64,000 bases of DNA from Bacillota bacterium (GCA_017889705.1 JAGGAB010000017.1:22591-86590); one strand, 5' to 3'. Shown: positions 55,217 through 63,424, counted from the first letter of the stretch. Notes: generated by a model from the letters alone, not told the origin. Translations and numbers: made by a program.

Positions 55217-56760
55217 ATCAAGTAACTAATGCTATTGGTCGTGACTTGCCGGTATCGATTGAAGGATATGGCCAGGTACGGCCTTTTGTCGGTGCTTTTG
55301 CCACTGCGCCTGATATGCTTCGTCAGGCACCTAAGGTTAAACGAATTTTGCCTGGTGAACAAAAACTGGTTAATGATATCGAGACAGTATTTAAAAAGAT
55401 TCCAGTTACTGACGGCATGACACTTTCTTTTCATCACCATTTGCGCAATGGTGATGGTGTTGTCAATATGGTACTCGCAGTTGCTGCTAAACTGGGTGTT
55501 AAGAATCTCACAGTAGCCTTAAGCTCAGTATTTCCTGTGCATGCACCAATCGTGGAGCATGTTAAAAACGGTGTTGTAACAGGACTTGATACCAACTATA
55601 TGTCTGGTTCGGTAGCCCAAGCTGTTTCGCAAGGCGTGTTTCCGCGGCCTGTTGTCCTGAGGACTCATGGCGGTCGTGCGCGGGCAATCGAGTGCGGCCA
55701 ACTGAAAATTGACGTAGCCTTCATTGCTGCGCCTGCGGCTGATGACTATGGCAATCTCAATGGCGTGGAAGGCCCGGCAGCCTGCGGCTCGCTTGGCTAT
55801 GCCATTCCTGATGCGCAGTATGCCGACCATGTTGTGGCCGTTACCGATCATCTGGTGCCATATCCGTTGTCCCCTATATCTATCCCTCAAACACGTGTTG
55901 ACTATGTTGTTAAAGTAGACTGCATTGGCGACCCTAAAGGTATTGTTTCAGGCACAACCAAAATCACCCGCGATCCTGTTGGTCTTAAGATTGCCGAAAC
56001 AACTGCCAAGGTAATTAAAGCCGCCGGCATGATTAAAGACGAGTTTTCCTTCCAGACCGGAGCAGGTGGTGCATCTCTTGCAGCTGCCTATTATGTCCGT
56101 CAGATGATGGAAGAGGCCGGTGTTACCGGCAGTTTTGCCTTAGGCGGCATAACCGGCTATATGGTAGAAATGCTGGAAGCCGGGCTATTTAGAAAACTCA
56201 TTGATGTACAGGGATTTGATCTGGATGCCGTGCGTTCACTGGCCGGTAATTCTAACCACTTAGAAGTGGGTGCCGATTATTACGCCAGCCCGTTTAATCT
56301 AGGGGCTGCTGTAAATAAGCTTGATGTTGTGGTGCTTGGTGCTACCGAAATTGATACCGGCTTTAATGTTAATGTGGTAACCGGCTCTGACGGCGTAGTT
56401 ATGGGCGGTTCCGGCGGACATAGTGATGCGGCGGCTGGTGCCAAAATGACCATTGTTGTTGCCAATCTGCTGCGTGGACGACTGCCGATAATTAAAGATA
56501 AGGTATTAACGGCAACCACTCCGGGCGAGACAGTTGATGTGCTGGTTACTGAACGCGGCATCGCCGTTAATCCGTTGCGTGCAGACTTGTACGAAAAATT
56601 TAAAGCGGCAGGGTTGCCGGTAAAGTCTGTCGAAGAATTAAAAGAACTGGCTGAAAAAATAGCCGGAGAACCTGAAAATATTAGTAGTGGTGAAAAAATT
56701 GTCGCCGTTGTCGAGTATCGTGACGGTACGGTAATTGATGTGGTGCGGCAGGCAAAATAA
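55213..56760 (+). CDS. citF: Citramalate/citrate lyase alpha subunit (acyl-ACP transferase)
   Basis: A 515-residue transferase subunit that exchanges acetyl for citramalyl or citryl on the carrier protein. It contains SFHHHLRNGDGVVNMVLAVA, VLRTHGGRARAIECGQL and the GGSGGHSDAAAGAKMTIVVA region seen in CitF. The gene ends 3 bases before element Y copy B. citG and citX for prosthetic group synthesis are not in the window. Confidence 0.94.
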   Translation: MNQVTNAIGRDLPVSIEGYGQVRPFVGAFATAPDMLRQAPKVKRILPGEQKLVNDIETVFKKIPVTDGMTLSFHHHLRNGDGVVNMVLAVAAKLGVKNLTVALSSVFPVHAPIVEHVKNGVVTGLDTNYMSGSVAQAVSQGVFPRPVVLRTHGGRARAIECGQLKIDVAFIAAPAADDYGNLNGVEGPAACGSLGYAIPDAQYADHVVAVTDHLVPYPLSPISIPQTRVDYVVKVDCIGDPKGIVSGTTKITRDPVGLKIAETTAKVIKAAGMIKDEFSFQTGAGGASLAAAYYVRQMMEEAGVTGSFALGGITGYMVEMLEAGLFRKLIDVQGFDLDAVRSLAGNSNHLEVGADYYASPFNLGAAVNKLDVVVLGATEIDTGFNVNVVTGSDGVVMGGSGGHSDAAAGAKMTIVVANLLRGRLPIIKDKVLTATTPGETVDVLVTERGIAVNPLRADLYEKFKAAGLPVKSVEELKELAEKIAGEPENISSGEKIVAVVEYRDGTVIDVVRQAK

Positions 56761-56763
56761 ATG

Positions 56764-56884
56764 AGACTTGCTTCAGATGGGGTTTTAACCCCACCTGAAG
56801 CTTAGTCGAATTATCCAGGGACTTAGCCGTTCTTTACTCTCGCCTACCGAGGCGGGATTATTAGAACGGGTTAGTCATCGGACA
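56764..56884 (+). ncRNA. Element Y, copy B: structured intercistronic element
   Basis: The 121-base twin of 3644-3763. Hairpin I: GCTTCAG-TGGGGTT with AACCCCA-CTGAAGC, longer than in copy A but in the same place. Hairpin II: GACTTAGCCGTTCT (56820-56833) with AGAACGGGTTAGTC (56863-56876), 12 of 14 pairs. The same T-T and G-G mismatches are kept, and a T-A pair replaces copy A's C-G. It begins 3 bases after citF and ends 25 bases before citC. Confidence 0.65.
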
Positions 56885-56909
56885 AGTAGCCATGTGAGGA
56901 GGAAAGGGC

Positions 56910-57956
56910 ATGTGGACAAACTATGATATACGGGAAATTAACCTGGACAGCCCCAGGGAAATCGAAAGTGTGCGCTCTTTTCTTGCGGGTTTTGATCTTA
57001 CCTTTGATGGAGCTGTTGATTACACAATAGCTGTGTACCAAGAAGATGAGATGGTTGCCACCGGTTCGCTGGCAGGAGATGTACTGCGTAATATTGCGGT
57101 TTGTCCTAATCTGCAGGGCGAGGGGTTGACAGCCGATGTGGTAAGCCGCCTCATTCAGCGTGCCGGGCAGCAGGGTATTTATCACTATTTTATTTATACC
57201 AAGCCTAGTGCTGCGCCCATGTTTACTGCGCTGGGCTTTAAGGAAGTGGCCCGCAGTGAACCCCATGCCGTACTCCTCGAGTCGGGAATGGGATCTATTG
57301 CCGAATATTGCCGGGAAATAACGAAACAGGCCGAAGTGTTGCCACAAGGGCCGCGGGCGGCGCTTGTGGTTAACTGTAATCCCTTTACTTTGGGGCATAA
57401 AGCGGTAATTGCCAAAGCGGCTGCAGAAAATCAGGCGGTGGTCGTGCTGGTTGTCAGTGAAGACCGTTCGCTGTTTCCCTTTGACGTGCGCCTTAAGTTG
57501 GTGCGGGCCGGGTTGGCCGAGTTTAATAATGTCCTGGTGCTGCCGGCCGGTAAATACGTGATTTCATCGGCGACTTTCCCGGGTTATTTTACGCGGGGTG
57601 AGGACACTGTTAAGGCACAGACAAGGCTTGATGCTACAGTTTTTGCACGCTATATTGCACCGGCGTTGGGGGTTATCAGACGATATGTCGGGGAAGAGCC
57701 CTATTGTACAACCACCTGCTGCTACAATGACACACTGGCGGATATCCTACCGCAATACGGGGTTAACTTAGAGATCATCCCCCGGATTGCCGTTAATGGC
57801 GAGATTATTAGCGCCTCACATGTGCGTGAATGTATCCGTCAGGATAATTGGCCGGCGATAAAGGCCTTGGTTCCGGAAACAACTTATAATTATCTTACTT
57901 CACCGGAGGCTGAACCGGTAATTAAAAATATCAAGGCAACCCAATCTCGTCATTAA
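56910..57956 (+). CDS. citC: [Citrate (pro-3S)-lyase] ligase
   Basis: Acetate:CitD ligase that charges the lyase carrier protein with acetate using ATP. It has an N-terminal GNAT-like domain (about 1-130, with NIAVCPNLQGEGLTADVV) and a C-terminal nucleotidylyltransferase domain starting at LVVNCNPFTLGHKAVI, whose HxGH-like motif is T-L-G-H. Length 348 residues, as usual. The start follows GAGGAGGAAAGGGC. It is separated from citF by element Y, so its expression may be set separately. Confidence 0.93.
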   Translation: MWTNYDIREINLDSPREIESVRSFLAGFDLTFDGAVDYTIAVYQEDEMVATGSLAGDVLRNIAVCPNLQGEGLTADVVSRLIQRAGQQGIYHYFIYTKPSAAPMFTALGFKEVARSEPHAVLLESGMGSIAEYCREITKQAEVLPQGPRAALVVNCNPFTLGHKAVIAKAAAENQAVVVLVVSEDRSLFPFDVRLKLVRAGLAEFNNVLVLPAGKYVISSATFPGYFTRGEDTVKAQTRLDATVFARYIAPALGVIRRYVGEEPYCTTTCCYNDTLADILPQYGVNLEIIPRIAVNGEIISASHVRECIRQDNWPAIKALVPETTYNYLTSPEAEPVIKNIKATQSRH

Positions 57957-58053
57957 AAAAATAACGCAATAACAGCTATGATAGCATATAAAACGCCTAA
58001 GCGGCTTACCCTAGAAGTAAAGTATACTTTGCTGAAAAATAGGGAGGCTTACC

Positions 58054-59283
58054 ATGGACATAGGCGAACTGGCAGTAAAACTTCATCGTGAGAATCAGGG
58101 CAAATTGGCAGTAACTTCAAAAGTGCCGCTATCTTCCCGGCATGATCTGAGTCTGGCGTATACACCGGGAGTTGCTGAACCGTGCAAGCGAATAAAGGAC
58201 AATAAAGAATTGTCTTTTGAACTGACCTGCCGGGGCAACATGATTGCTGTCGTATCTGACGGCACCAGAGTGCTAGGGCTGGGGGACATTGGCCCGGAAG
58301 CCGCCATGCCGGTCATGGAAGGTAAAGGTGTTTTGTTTAAGGTATTTGGCGATGTTGACGCTATCCCGATTTGTCTTGACACCAAAGACCCGGATAAAAT
58401 TATTGAGACAGTAAAGCTATTGCAGCCGACATTTGCCGGCATCAATCTGGAAGATTTTGCTTCACCCAAATGTTATGACATTGAAGATAGTTTGAAAGAA
58501 CAAATGGATATTCCAGTTTTTCATGATGACCAGCACGGAACAGCCATTGCGGCTGTATCGGCTCTTATGGGGGCGCTCCGGTTTGTAAAAAAAGAGCTGG
58601 AGACTGCCAAGATTGTTGTCAATGGTGCCGGTGCTGCCGGTACTGCCATTGGACGGCTGTTGGTTAATGCCGGGGCTAAAAATGTATTCATGGTCGATGT
58701 CCACGGGGCGCTGTATAAAGGCATGGCCGGACTTAATCGGATTCAGACAGAATTAGCCAAAGTTACCAATTTGACTAAACTGGAAGGTAAACTTGAAGAG
58801 GTGGCTAAGTATGCGGACGCTTTAATTGGCGTCTCAGCTCCCGGCGCTTTTACCAAAGAGATTATCGGCAACATGAATGCAGATGCTATTGTGCTTGCCA
58901 TGGCTAATCCTATACCGGAAATCAGTTATGAAGATGCCAAAGCAGCCGGCGCCAAAGTAGCCGGAACCGGCCGCTCAGATGCGCCCAATCAGGTCAATAA
59001 CGTAACGGTCTTTCCCGGCGTATTCCGGGGAGCCATTGATGTTCGGGCCCGACAGATCAATGAAGAGATGAAAATTGCCGCCATGCATGCAATTGCCGGT
59101 CTGATACCTGACGAAGAACTGCGGGAAGATTATGTTGTGCCTGATGCCTTTGATCCGCGGGTCGCGCCTGCTGTTGCCGCAGCTGTCGCTAAAGCGGCGA
59201 TGGAGACAGGGGTAGCTCGTATTAAGGTTGACCCGGAAGAAATTCGCAGGAAGACGGAAGAACGAATTAAACGGAACCGTTAA
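58054..59283 (+). CDS. Malic enzyme (NAD(P)-dependent, small bacterial type)
   Basis: Oxidative decarboxylation of malate to pyruvate. A 409-residue short form with the malic N-terminal domain (LAYTPGVAEPCKRI, VFHDDQHGTAIAA with metal ligands) and a NAD(P)-binding domain (VVNGAGAAGTAIGRLL). A phosphotransacetylase-like tail is absent. It is followed at once by the fumarase-type genes. It may route fumarate and malate to pyruvate, adding to the methylaspartate pathway. The 97-base space before it has no terminator I can support. Confidence 0.92.
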   Translation: MDIGELAVKLHRENQGKLAVTSKVPLSSRHDLSLAYTPGVAEPCKRIKDNKELSFELTCRGNMIAVVSDGTRVLGLGDIGPEAAMPVMEGKGVLFKVFGDVDAIPICLDTKDPDKIIETVKLLQPTFAGINLEDFASPKCYDIEDSLKEQMDIPVFHDDQHGTAIAAVSALMGALRFVKKELETAKIVVNGAGAAGTAIGRLLVNAGAKNVFMVDVHGALYKGMAGLNRIQTELAKVTNLTKLEGKLEEVAKYADALIGVSAPGAFTKEIIGNMNADAIVLAMANPIPEISYEDAKAAGAKVAGTGRSDAPNQVNNVTVFPGVFRGAIDVRARQINEEMKIAAMHAIAGLIPDEELREDYVVPDAFDPRVAPAVAAAVAKAAMETGVARIKVDPEEIRRKTEERIKRNR

Positions 59284-59297
59284 GTAAGGAGGAAAAA

Positions 59298-60143
59298 ATG
59301 CGTACAATTGAAGCCTCGCAAATCACAGCCGCTGTTGCCAAACTGGCTGTTGATGCTAACTATTATTTGTCTAACGACATGCGCAGTGCGTTAGAAACAG
59401 CCCGGGAACAAGAAGAGTCGCCATTAGGGAAAACCATCCTTGGACAATTGGTAGAGAATGCTTGCATTGCCCGTGATGAAGAGGTCCCCATCTGCCAGGA
59501 TACCGGTATGGCCGTTGTATTTATCGAAGTTGGTCAGGATGTTCATATCACCGGCGGCAATCTTGAGGATGCCGTAAATGACGGAGTTGCCAAAGGCTAT
59601 ACCGAAGGGTATTTACGTAAATCCGTGGTTGGCGAACCGCTGTTTAACCGCAAAAATACCGGCAACAATACGCCTGCTGTGTTACATACCAGCATTGTTC
59701 CCGGTGACAAAATAAAAATCACCCTGGCCCCCAAAGGCTTTGGCAGTGAAAATATGAGTGCGCTCAAAATGTTCAAGCCCTCTGACGGTCTGCCGGCCAT
59801 TAAAAAGTTTTTGGTGGAAACAGTTTTTAATGCCGGTTCCAATCCCTGTCCGCCAATCGTCATTGGCATGGGTATTGGCGGCACAATGGAGAAGGCGGCT
59901 TATCTGGCAAAAAAAGCTTTGCTGCGTTCTGTGGATCAACAGAGTTCGCAGGCCGAATATGCCAAGCTGGAGCAGGAATTACTTAGTTTAGTCAATGAAA
60001 CCGGTGTCGGTCCGCAGGGACTTGGTGGCCGAATAACGGCGCTTGCTGTTAATATTGAATACTATCCTACTCATATTGCCGGTCTGCCTGTAGCAATCAA
60101 TATCAACTGTCATGCCACGCGGCATGCGGAAGTTGAGTTATAG
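59298..60143 (+). CDS. Class I fumarase/mesaconase, alpha subunit
   Basis: N-terminal half of a two-subunit Fe-S hydratase (281 residues). Conserved blocks include VPICQDTGMAVVFIEVGQD, with one cluster cysteine, and SNPCPPIVIGMGIGGTMEKAA with another; NINCHATRHAEVEL ends the subunit. Class I enzymes hydrate fumarate and often also mesaconate. The operon otherwise lacks an enzyme for mesaconate to citramalate, so this pair is the best candidate for that step. Confidence 0.9.
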   Translation: MRTIEASQITAAVAKLAVDANYYLSNDMRSALETAREQEESPLGKTILGQLVENACIARDEEVPICQDTGMAVVFIEVGQDVHITGGNLEDAVNDGVAKGYTEGYLRKSVVGEPLFNRKNTGNNTPAVLHTSIVPGDKIKITLAPKGFGSENMSALKMFKPSDGLPAIKKFLVETVFNAGSNPCPPIVIGMGIGGTMEKAAYLAKKALLRSVDQQSSQAEYAKLEQELLSLVNETGVGPQGLGGRITALAVNIEYYPTHIAGLPVAININCHATRHAEVEL

Positions 60144-60155
60144 GAGGTAAATGAG

Positions 60156-60719
60156 ATGGAAAATGCGATAAAAATCAGCACCCCGTTGACAGCAGAAAAG
60201 GTACGTAACCTAACAGCCGGTGACTTTGTACTTATTACCGGAACCATTTATACTGCCCGGGATGCCGCTCATAAACGTATGGTGGAAGCGCTGGCTGCTG
60301 GTGAACAGCTGCCGGTTGACTTTAAGGATCAAATTGTCTACTATGTTGGCCCGACGCCAGCTAAGCCGGGAAAGGCCATTGGTTCGGCAGGGCCGACCAC
60401 CAGCGGCCGTATGGACGCCTATGCGCCACGCATCATGGAAGAAGGCCTGCGCGGCATGATCGGCAAAGGCTATCGTTCACCTGAAGTGGTAGAGTCGATG
60501 AAAAGGCATAATGCTGTATATTTTGCGGCAACCGGCGGCGCTGCTGCTTTGATTGCCAAGACTATAAAGAAGTACGAAGTAATTGCTTATGACGACCTCG
60601 GTCCTGAGGCGCTGGCACGTTTGACGGTAGAAGATTTTCCGGCAATTGTGGTTATTGACAGTGAAGGTCGGAACTTCTATACTGAAGGACAAGAAAAATA
60701 CCGTAACGCCAAGAGCTAA
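60156..60719 (+). CDS. Class I fumarase/mesaconase, beta subunit
   Basis: C-terminal half (187 residues) of the same hydratase, with TGTIYTARDAAHKRM, YVGPTPAKPGKAIGSAGPTT (substrate loop) and TGGAAALIAKTIKKYEVIAYDDLGPEA. It lies 12 bases after the alpha subunit with TAGGAGG before the start. It seems to be the last gene of the glutamate-fermentation operon. Confidence 0.9.
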   Translation: MENAIKISTPLTAEKVRNLTAGDFVLITGTIYTARDAAHKRMVEALAAGEQLPVDFKDQIVYYVGPTPAKPGKAIGSAGPTTSGRMDAYAPRIMEEGLRGMIGKGYRSPEVVESMKRHNAVYFAATGGAAALIAKTIKKYEVIAYDDLGPEALARLTVEDFPAIVVIDSEGRNFYTEGQEKYRNAKS

Positions 60720-60725
60720 ATAATC

Positions 60726-60764
60726 TTTGGATGTCGCTAAATTAAAGGCTTAGCGGCATCCAAA
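60726..60764 (+). terminator. Hairpin after the fumarase genes
   Basis: TTTGGATGTCGCTAA / TTAGCGGCATCCAAA, 15 positions with one T-G, then A-rich sequence rather than T. Probably marks the operon end, but it is not a textbook terminator. Confidence 0.5.
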
Positions 60765-60794
60765 AAATACCTTTAAAATACCGAAAAACCTTGC

Positions 60795-60823
60795 TTGACA
60801 AACATGTGAAATATCAGTATAAT
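60795..60823 (+). promoter_or_regulatory. Consensus sigma-A promoter of the tRNA cluster
   Basis: TTGACA (60795-60800), 17-base spacer, TATAAT (60818-60823): a perfect match to consensus. Start near 60830. Confidence 0.85.
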
Positions 60824-60837
60824 ATGTTTTGTGACTA

Positions 60838-60910
60838 CGGGGCGTGGCTCAGTTTGGTAGAGTACCTGGCTTGGGACCAGGGGGTCGCAGGTTCGAATCC
60901 TGCCGAAAAA
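60838..60910 (+). tRNA. tRNA-Pro(UGG) with defective acceptor arm, probable pseudogene
   Basis: D arm, anticodon arm (loop CTTGGGA, anticodon TGG) and T arm (GCAGG-TTCGAAT-CCTGC) are normal. The 5' acceptor strand is CGGGGCG, but the 3' side reads CGAAAAA where CGCCCCG is expected, so five of seven pairs are lost and no discriminator or CCA is present. The promoter upstream is perfect. The bases GTGACT (60831-60836) and AGTCAC (60913-60918) just outside could pair instead. Either the gene is broken or the assembly is wrong here. Confidence 0.7.
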
Positions 60911-60921
60911 AAAGTCACTTT

Positions 60922-60995
60922 GCGGGTGTAGCTCAATGGTAGAGCACTAGCCTTCCAAGCTAGCTACGAGGGTTCGATTCCCTTCACCCGCTCCA
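60922..60995 (+). tRNA. tRNA-Gly(UCC)
   Basis: Complete cloverleaf: acceptor GCGGGTG/CACCCGC, anticodon loop CTTCCAA with TCC, T arm GAGGG-TTCGATT-CCCTT, encoded CCA after T. Reads glycine GGA codons. Confidence 0.95.
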
Positions 60996-61024
60996 TTTTA
61001 TTTTCAGCAATAAATATGCATAAT

Positions 61025-61100
61025 GCGCCTGTAGCTCAGGGGATAGAGCAACCGCCTTCTAAGCGGTTGGTCGTACGTTCGATTCGTACCAGGCGCGCCA
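61025..61100 (+). tRNA. tRNA-Arg(UCU)
   Basis: Acceptor GCGCCTG paired to its 3' strand CAGGCGC, anticodon loop CTTCTAA with TCT, T arm GTACG-TTCGATT-CGTAC, encoded GCCA end. Reads AGA codons. The integrase relic downstream suggests this gene served as an attachment site. Bases 61101-61260 after it hold nothing I can assign. Confidence 0.94.
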
Positions 61101-61260
61101 GAAAAGATAGCATCTATGCGGGTTTAACGACTTGCTTGGATGCTTTTCTTGTGAGTGAATTAGGTCGTGGGATATTTGAGAGGTTCTGTGGACAAAAATG
61201 GAGATTTTGTTCATGAGTAAAAGACAATAATATGGTAGAATTATTCAAACGGCAAATGGT

Positions 61261-61698
61261 GTTAGTGACCTAACAAAAGATTATCTTGAGATGAAACGTT
61301 TGCAAGATGTAACTCATTTTACTCTGGACATTCAAGAAGGAAAACGTAGGAGTTTTTTAGAAGGTTACTGATTGTGGTCAAGATGTTAAACTATGGAAAA
61401 GAGAAATTCAATTGTACTTATCTGATAAGAAGAGTGCCTACTTTAATAAGCAGTTAGATGCTTTTAGGCAGTTCTTTAGTTTTGGCGTTGAAGAAGGTGT
61501 CATTGGTAGTAACCCTTGTGTTGGCATTAGTTATAAAAAGCCAACAACAGAATTGTTGACTATGGAGAGGACATTATAAAGAGGTTACTACAAGTCCCCA
61601 ATAAAACAACTTTTGCAGGATTAAGAGATTATACATATATGCTGTTAACTCTTGATACTGGCATACGTCCCTATGAAGCAATGCAATTGATTGTCTAA
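61261..61698 (+). pseudogene. Tyrosine recombinase (phage/island integrase) relic
   Basis: Three pieces in different frames together read like a tyrosine integrase. 61261-61371 gives DYLEMKRLQDVTHFTLDIQE, the end of the SAM-like N domain. 61391-61579 gives NKQLDAFRQFFSFGVEEGVI and GSNPCVGI, the rest of the core-binding domain. 61573-61698 gives FAGLRDYTYMLLTLDTGIRP, with the first catalytic Arg. Stops and a frameshift separate them, and the later HxxR and Tyr motifs are missing. It sits just after tRNA-Arg, the classic place for an integrated element. Confidence 0.7.
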
Positions 61699-61864
61699 AG
61701 GAATAGTGACATGGAGCAGAAACGTAGAGAGGTGCTCCGCCCGGGAATAGGAACGTGGTAAACAGCAAGTAACCCGAAACATTTTAAGGTGTTGACTTAG
61801 CCTAAGTTATGTGGTAAGTTTTACTCATACCTTAGTAAAATCCTCAAAATACCCATAATACCTA

Positions 61865-61911
61865 AGCACAAGCAATGAGGCTGTAACAATTGCTTGTGCT
61901 TTTTGCTTTTT
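61865..61911 (+). terminator. Intrinsic terminator between integrase relic and cyclotransferase-like gene
   Basis: Stem AGCACAAGCAAT / ATTGCTTGTGCT with a 12-base loop, then TTTTTGCTTTTT. A weak promoter-like TTGACT (61792-61797) with TAAGTT 17 bases on lies upstream, so this could be either the end of the relic or a leader attenuator. Bases 61699-61864 otherwise show nothing. Confidence 0.75.
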
Positions 61912-61989
61912 ATCCAAATAACAGCAGGAAATCCAATGATTTGTCAGTCAATGCATAGGATAAGAGTAATTATGAAAGGAGTTAAACAT

Positions 61990-62571
61990 ATGCACCAAAT
62001 TGAACGGCCTATTCTTTATTTTGCTTACGGTCTTAGCCTCAATCCGCAGCAAATGCAACTGAAGTGCTCAAATTTTGAAAAGGTGGGAATTGCTCGGCTT
62101 CCGGGCTACAGAATGGATTTTTTTGAGTATTCTCCTGTTTGGGACGGCGCTATGGAGACGATTGTTCCTGATGAGCAATCAGAGGTATGGGGGATTCTTT
62201 ATCGACTGACCGACTACAGCTGGGACGAACTGGATAATTGTGAGGATGCTCGTCTGGATGGTACCGGCGCGTATTTTCGCTCCCCAGTTGATGTCTATGG
62301 TACCGATGGCATTACCAGGCTGGCGATGCTGTACTTAAAGAGCCGGTTGGGAAAACCCGCTTTTGTCAGTTCCGAATATATGGTACAGGTGCTGTTAGGA
62401 GCAGTGGAGCAAGGGTTACCCGCTCCTTACATTGAAAAACTGCAGGCAATTGCAACAAAACCTGCTTCTTATCTGGTACCCAGGCGGCCCGCTTATGAGC
62501 GCGGCAGTTGCAACTCAAGGGGATGCGAGGCATGCGGGGCCGATTGTGACGGTAGTACTGAAAGGAAGTGA
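61990..62571 (+). CDS. Gamma-glutamylcyclotransferase-fold (AIG2-like) protein with Cys-rich tail
   Basis: The 193-residue protein opens with ILYFAYGLSLNPQQMQLKC, the Y-G-S-N-like substrate loop of the GGCT/AIG2 fold (here YGLSLN). WGILYRLTDYSWDELDNCED holds the fold's usual late acidic region. Such proteins release 5-oxoproline from gamma-glutamyl compounds. The last 25 residues contain four cysteines (CNSRGCEACGADC), an unusual tail that might bind metal. ATG 61990 has AAAGGAG at 7-8 bases; an earlier in-frame start at 61894 overlaps the terminator. It overlaps the next gene by 4 bases. Confidence 0.75.
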   Translation: MHQIERPILYFAYGLSLNPQQMQLKCSNFEKVGIARLPGYRMDFFEYSPVWDGAMETIVPDEQSEVWGILYRLTDYSWDELDNCEDARLDGTGAYFRSPVDVYGTDGITRLAMLYLKSRLGKPAFVSSEYMVQVLLGAVEQGLPAPYIEKLQAIATKPASYLVPRRPAYERGSCNSRGCEACGADCDGSTERK

Positions 62572-63383
62572 CTGTTATACAGCAATGGATAAGTACGCTT
62601 ATTAAAGACTATGTAAGTGAGTATTCCGGGCGAAACGGCTGCAAAAGTGAGTGGCAGGAGCCTCTGGCCGGTTTTGTAAATGCCAGTGATGAACGTTTTG
62701 CCACTCTGAAAGAAAGTGTTAGTGCCACGCATGCATTGCCGGGTGATCTCCTGCCTGATGCGCGCACGGTGATCGTGTATTTTATCCCTTTTGTCGAGCG
62801 TATTGCGACTAGCAATGTTCAGGGCGATACATGTTCCTACGAGTGGGCAGCGGCGTATATAGAAACCAACAAGCTTATTTTTGACTTAAACACCTATTTG
62901 AGTGGACAACTGGGTCAGAAAGGCTATGCAAGTTGCCTTATTCCGGCCACTCACAATTTTGACGAAGTAAAACTGATCAGTGACTGGTCCCATAGGCATA
63001 TAGCTCATTTGGCGGGCTTGGGCACATTTGGCCTGAATAATATGCGGATTACGGAAAAAGGCTGCTGCGGACGGATTGGCAGTCTTATTACCAGTGCTGT
63101 TGTGGAACCCACGCAGGCATCCGGTCAGGAAAACTGTTTGTATAAACACGAGGGCCTATGCCAAAAATGTATCAGCCGGTGCCCTGAACAGGCACTTACC
63201 ATAGAAGGGTTTGACCGTCACAGATGCTATTCGGCTAAATGCCTCGAGAATGCTAGAACTTATAGTCAACTGGGCGTGGCCGATGCCTGTGGAAAATGTC
63301 TGGTTAATGTCCCATGCTCCTGGCGTAACCCGGCCCGGGGGCCTGTCAAAAAACCCCCAAATGCTATAGCTGGATCGGAGTAG
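62568..63383 (+). CDS. QueG-like double-cluster Fe-S protein
   Basis: A 271-residue protein resembling the C-terminal and middle parts of epoxyqueuosine reductase (QueG). Two [4Fe-4S] sets are visible: CLYKHEGLCQKCISRCP and CYSAKCLENAR followed by CGKCLVNVPC. It is shorter than QueG (about 350-380) and I cannot confirm the corrinoid-binding region, so it may be one of the related reductase-like proteins common in anaerobes. GTG 62568 overlaps the previous stop, so it is coupled to the cyclotransferase-like gene. Confidence 0.75.
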   Translation: MTVIQQWISTLIKDYVSEYSGRNGCKSEWQEPLAGFVNASDERFATLKESVSATHALPGDLLPDARTVIVYFIPFVERIATSNVQGDTCSYEWAAAYIETNKLIFDLNTYLSGQLGQKGYASCLIPATHNFDEVKLISDWSHRHIAHLAGLGTFGLNNMRITEKGCCGRIGSLITSAVVEPTQASGQENCLYKHEGLCQKCISRCPEQALTIEGFDRHRCYSAKCLENARTYSQLGVADACGKCLVNVPCSWRNPARGPVKKPPNAIAGSE

Positions 63384-63404
63384 TCTTAAGTATCAAAGTG
63401 TAGG

Positions 63405-63424
63405 GGCGGGACTAAAATCCCGCC
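63405..63424 (+). terminator. Short GC-rich hairpin after the QueG-like gene
   Basis: GGCGGGA / TCCCGCC with a 6-base loop and no T tract; weak support as a terminator. Confidence 0.45.

Noticed and set aside
57957..58053. Promoter or structured leader before the malic enzyme gene
   Set aside because: Only a short palindrome (AAAGTATACTTT) and AT-rich sequence; no convincing -35/-10 pair or conserved fold.
9417..60838. Cobalamin riboswitch before nrdJ or glmS
   Set aside because: No B12-box-like conserved core is visible in either leader; these show NrdR boxes and a GntR palindrome instead.
61016..61216. 66-residue reading frame over tRNA-Arg
   Set aside because: It reads through the tRNA gene and has no homology or ribosome site.
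61791..61802. Possible third copy of element Y (GACTTAGCC at 61794)
   Set aside because: Only nine bases match, with none of the flanking blocks or pairing.
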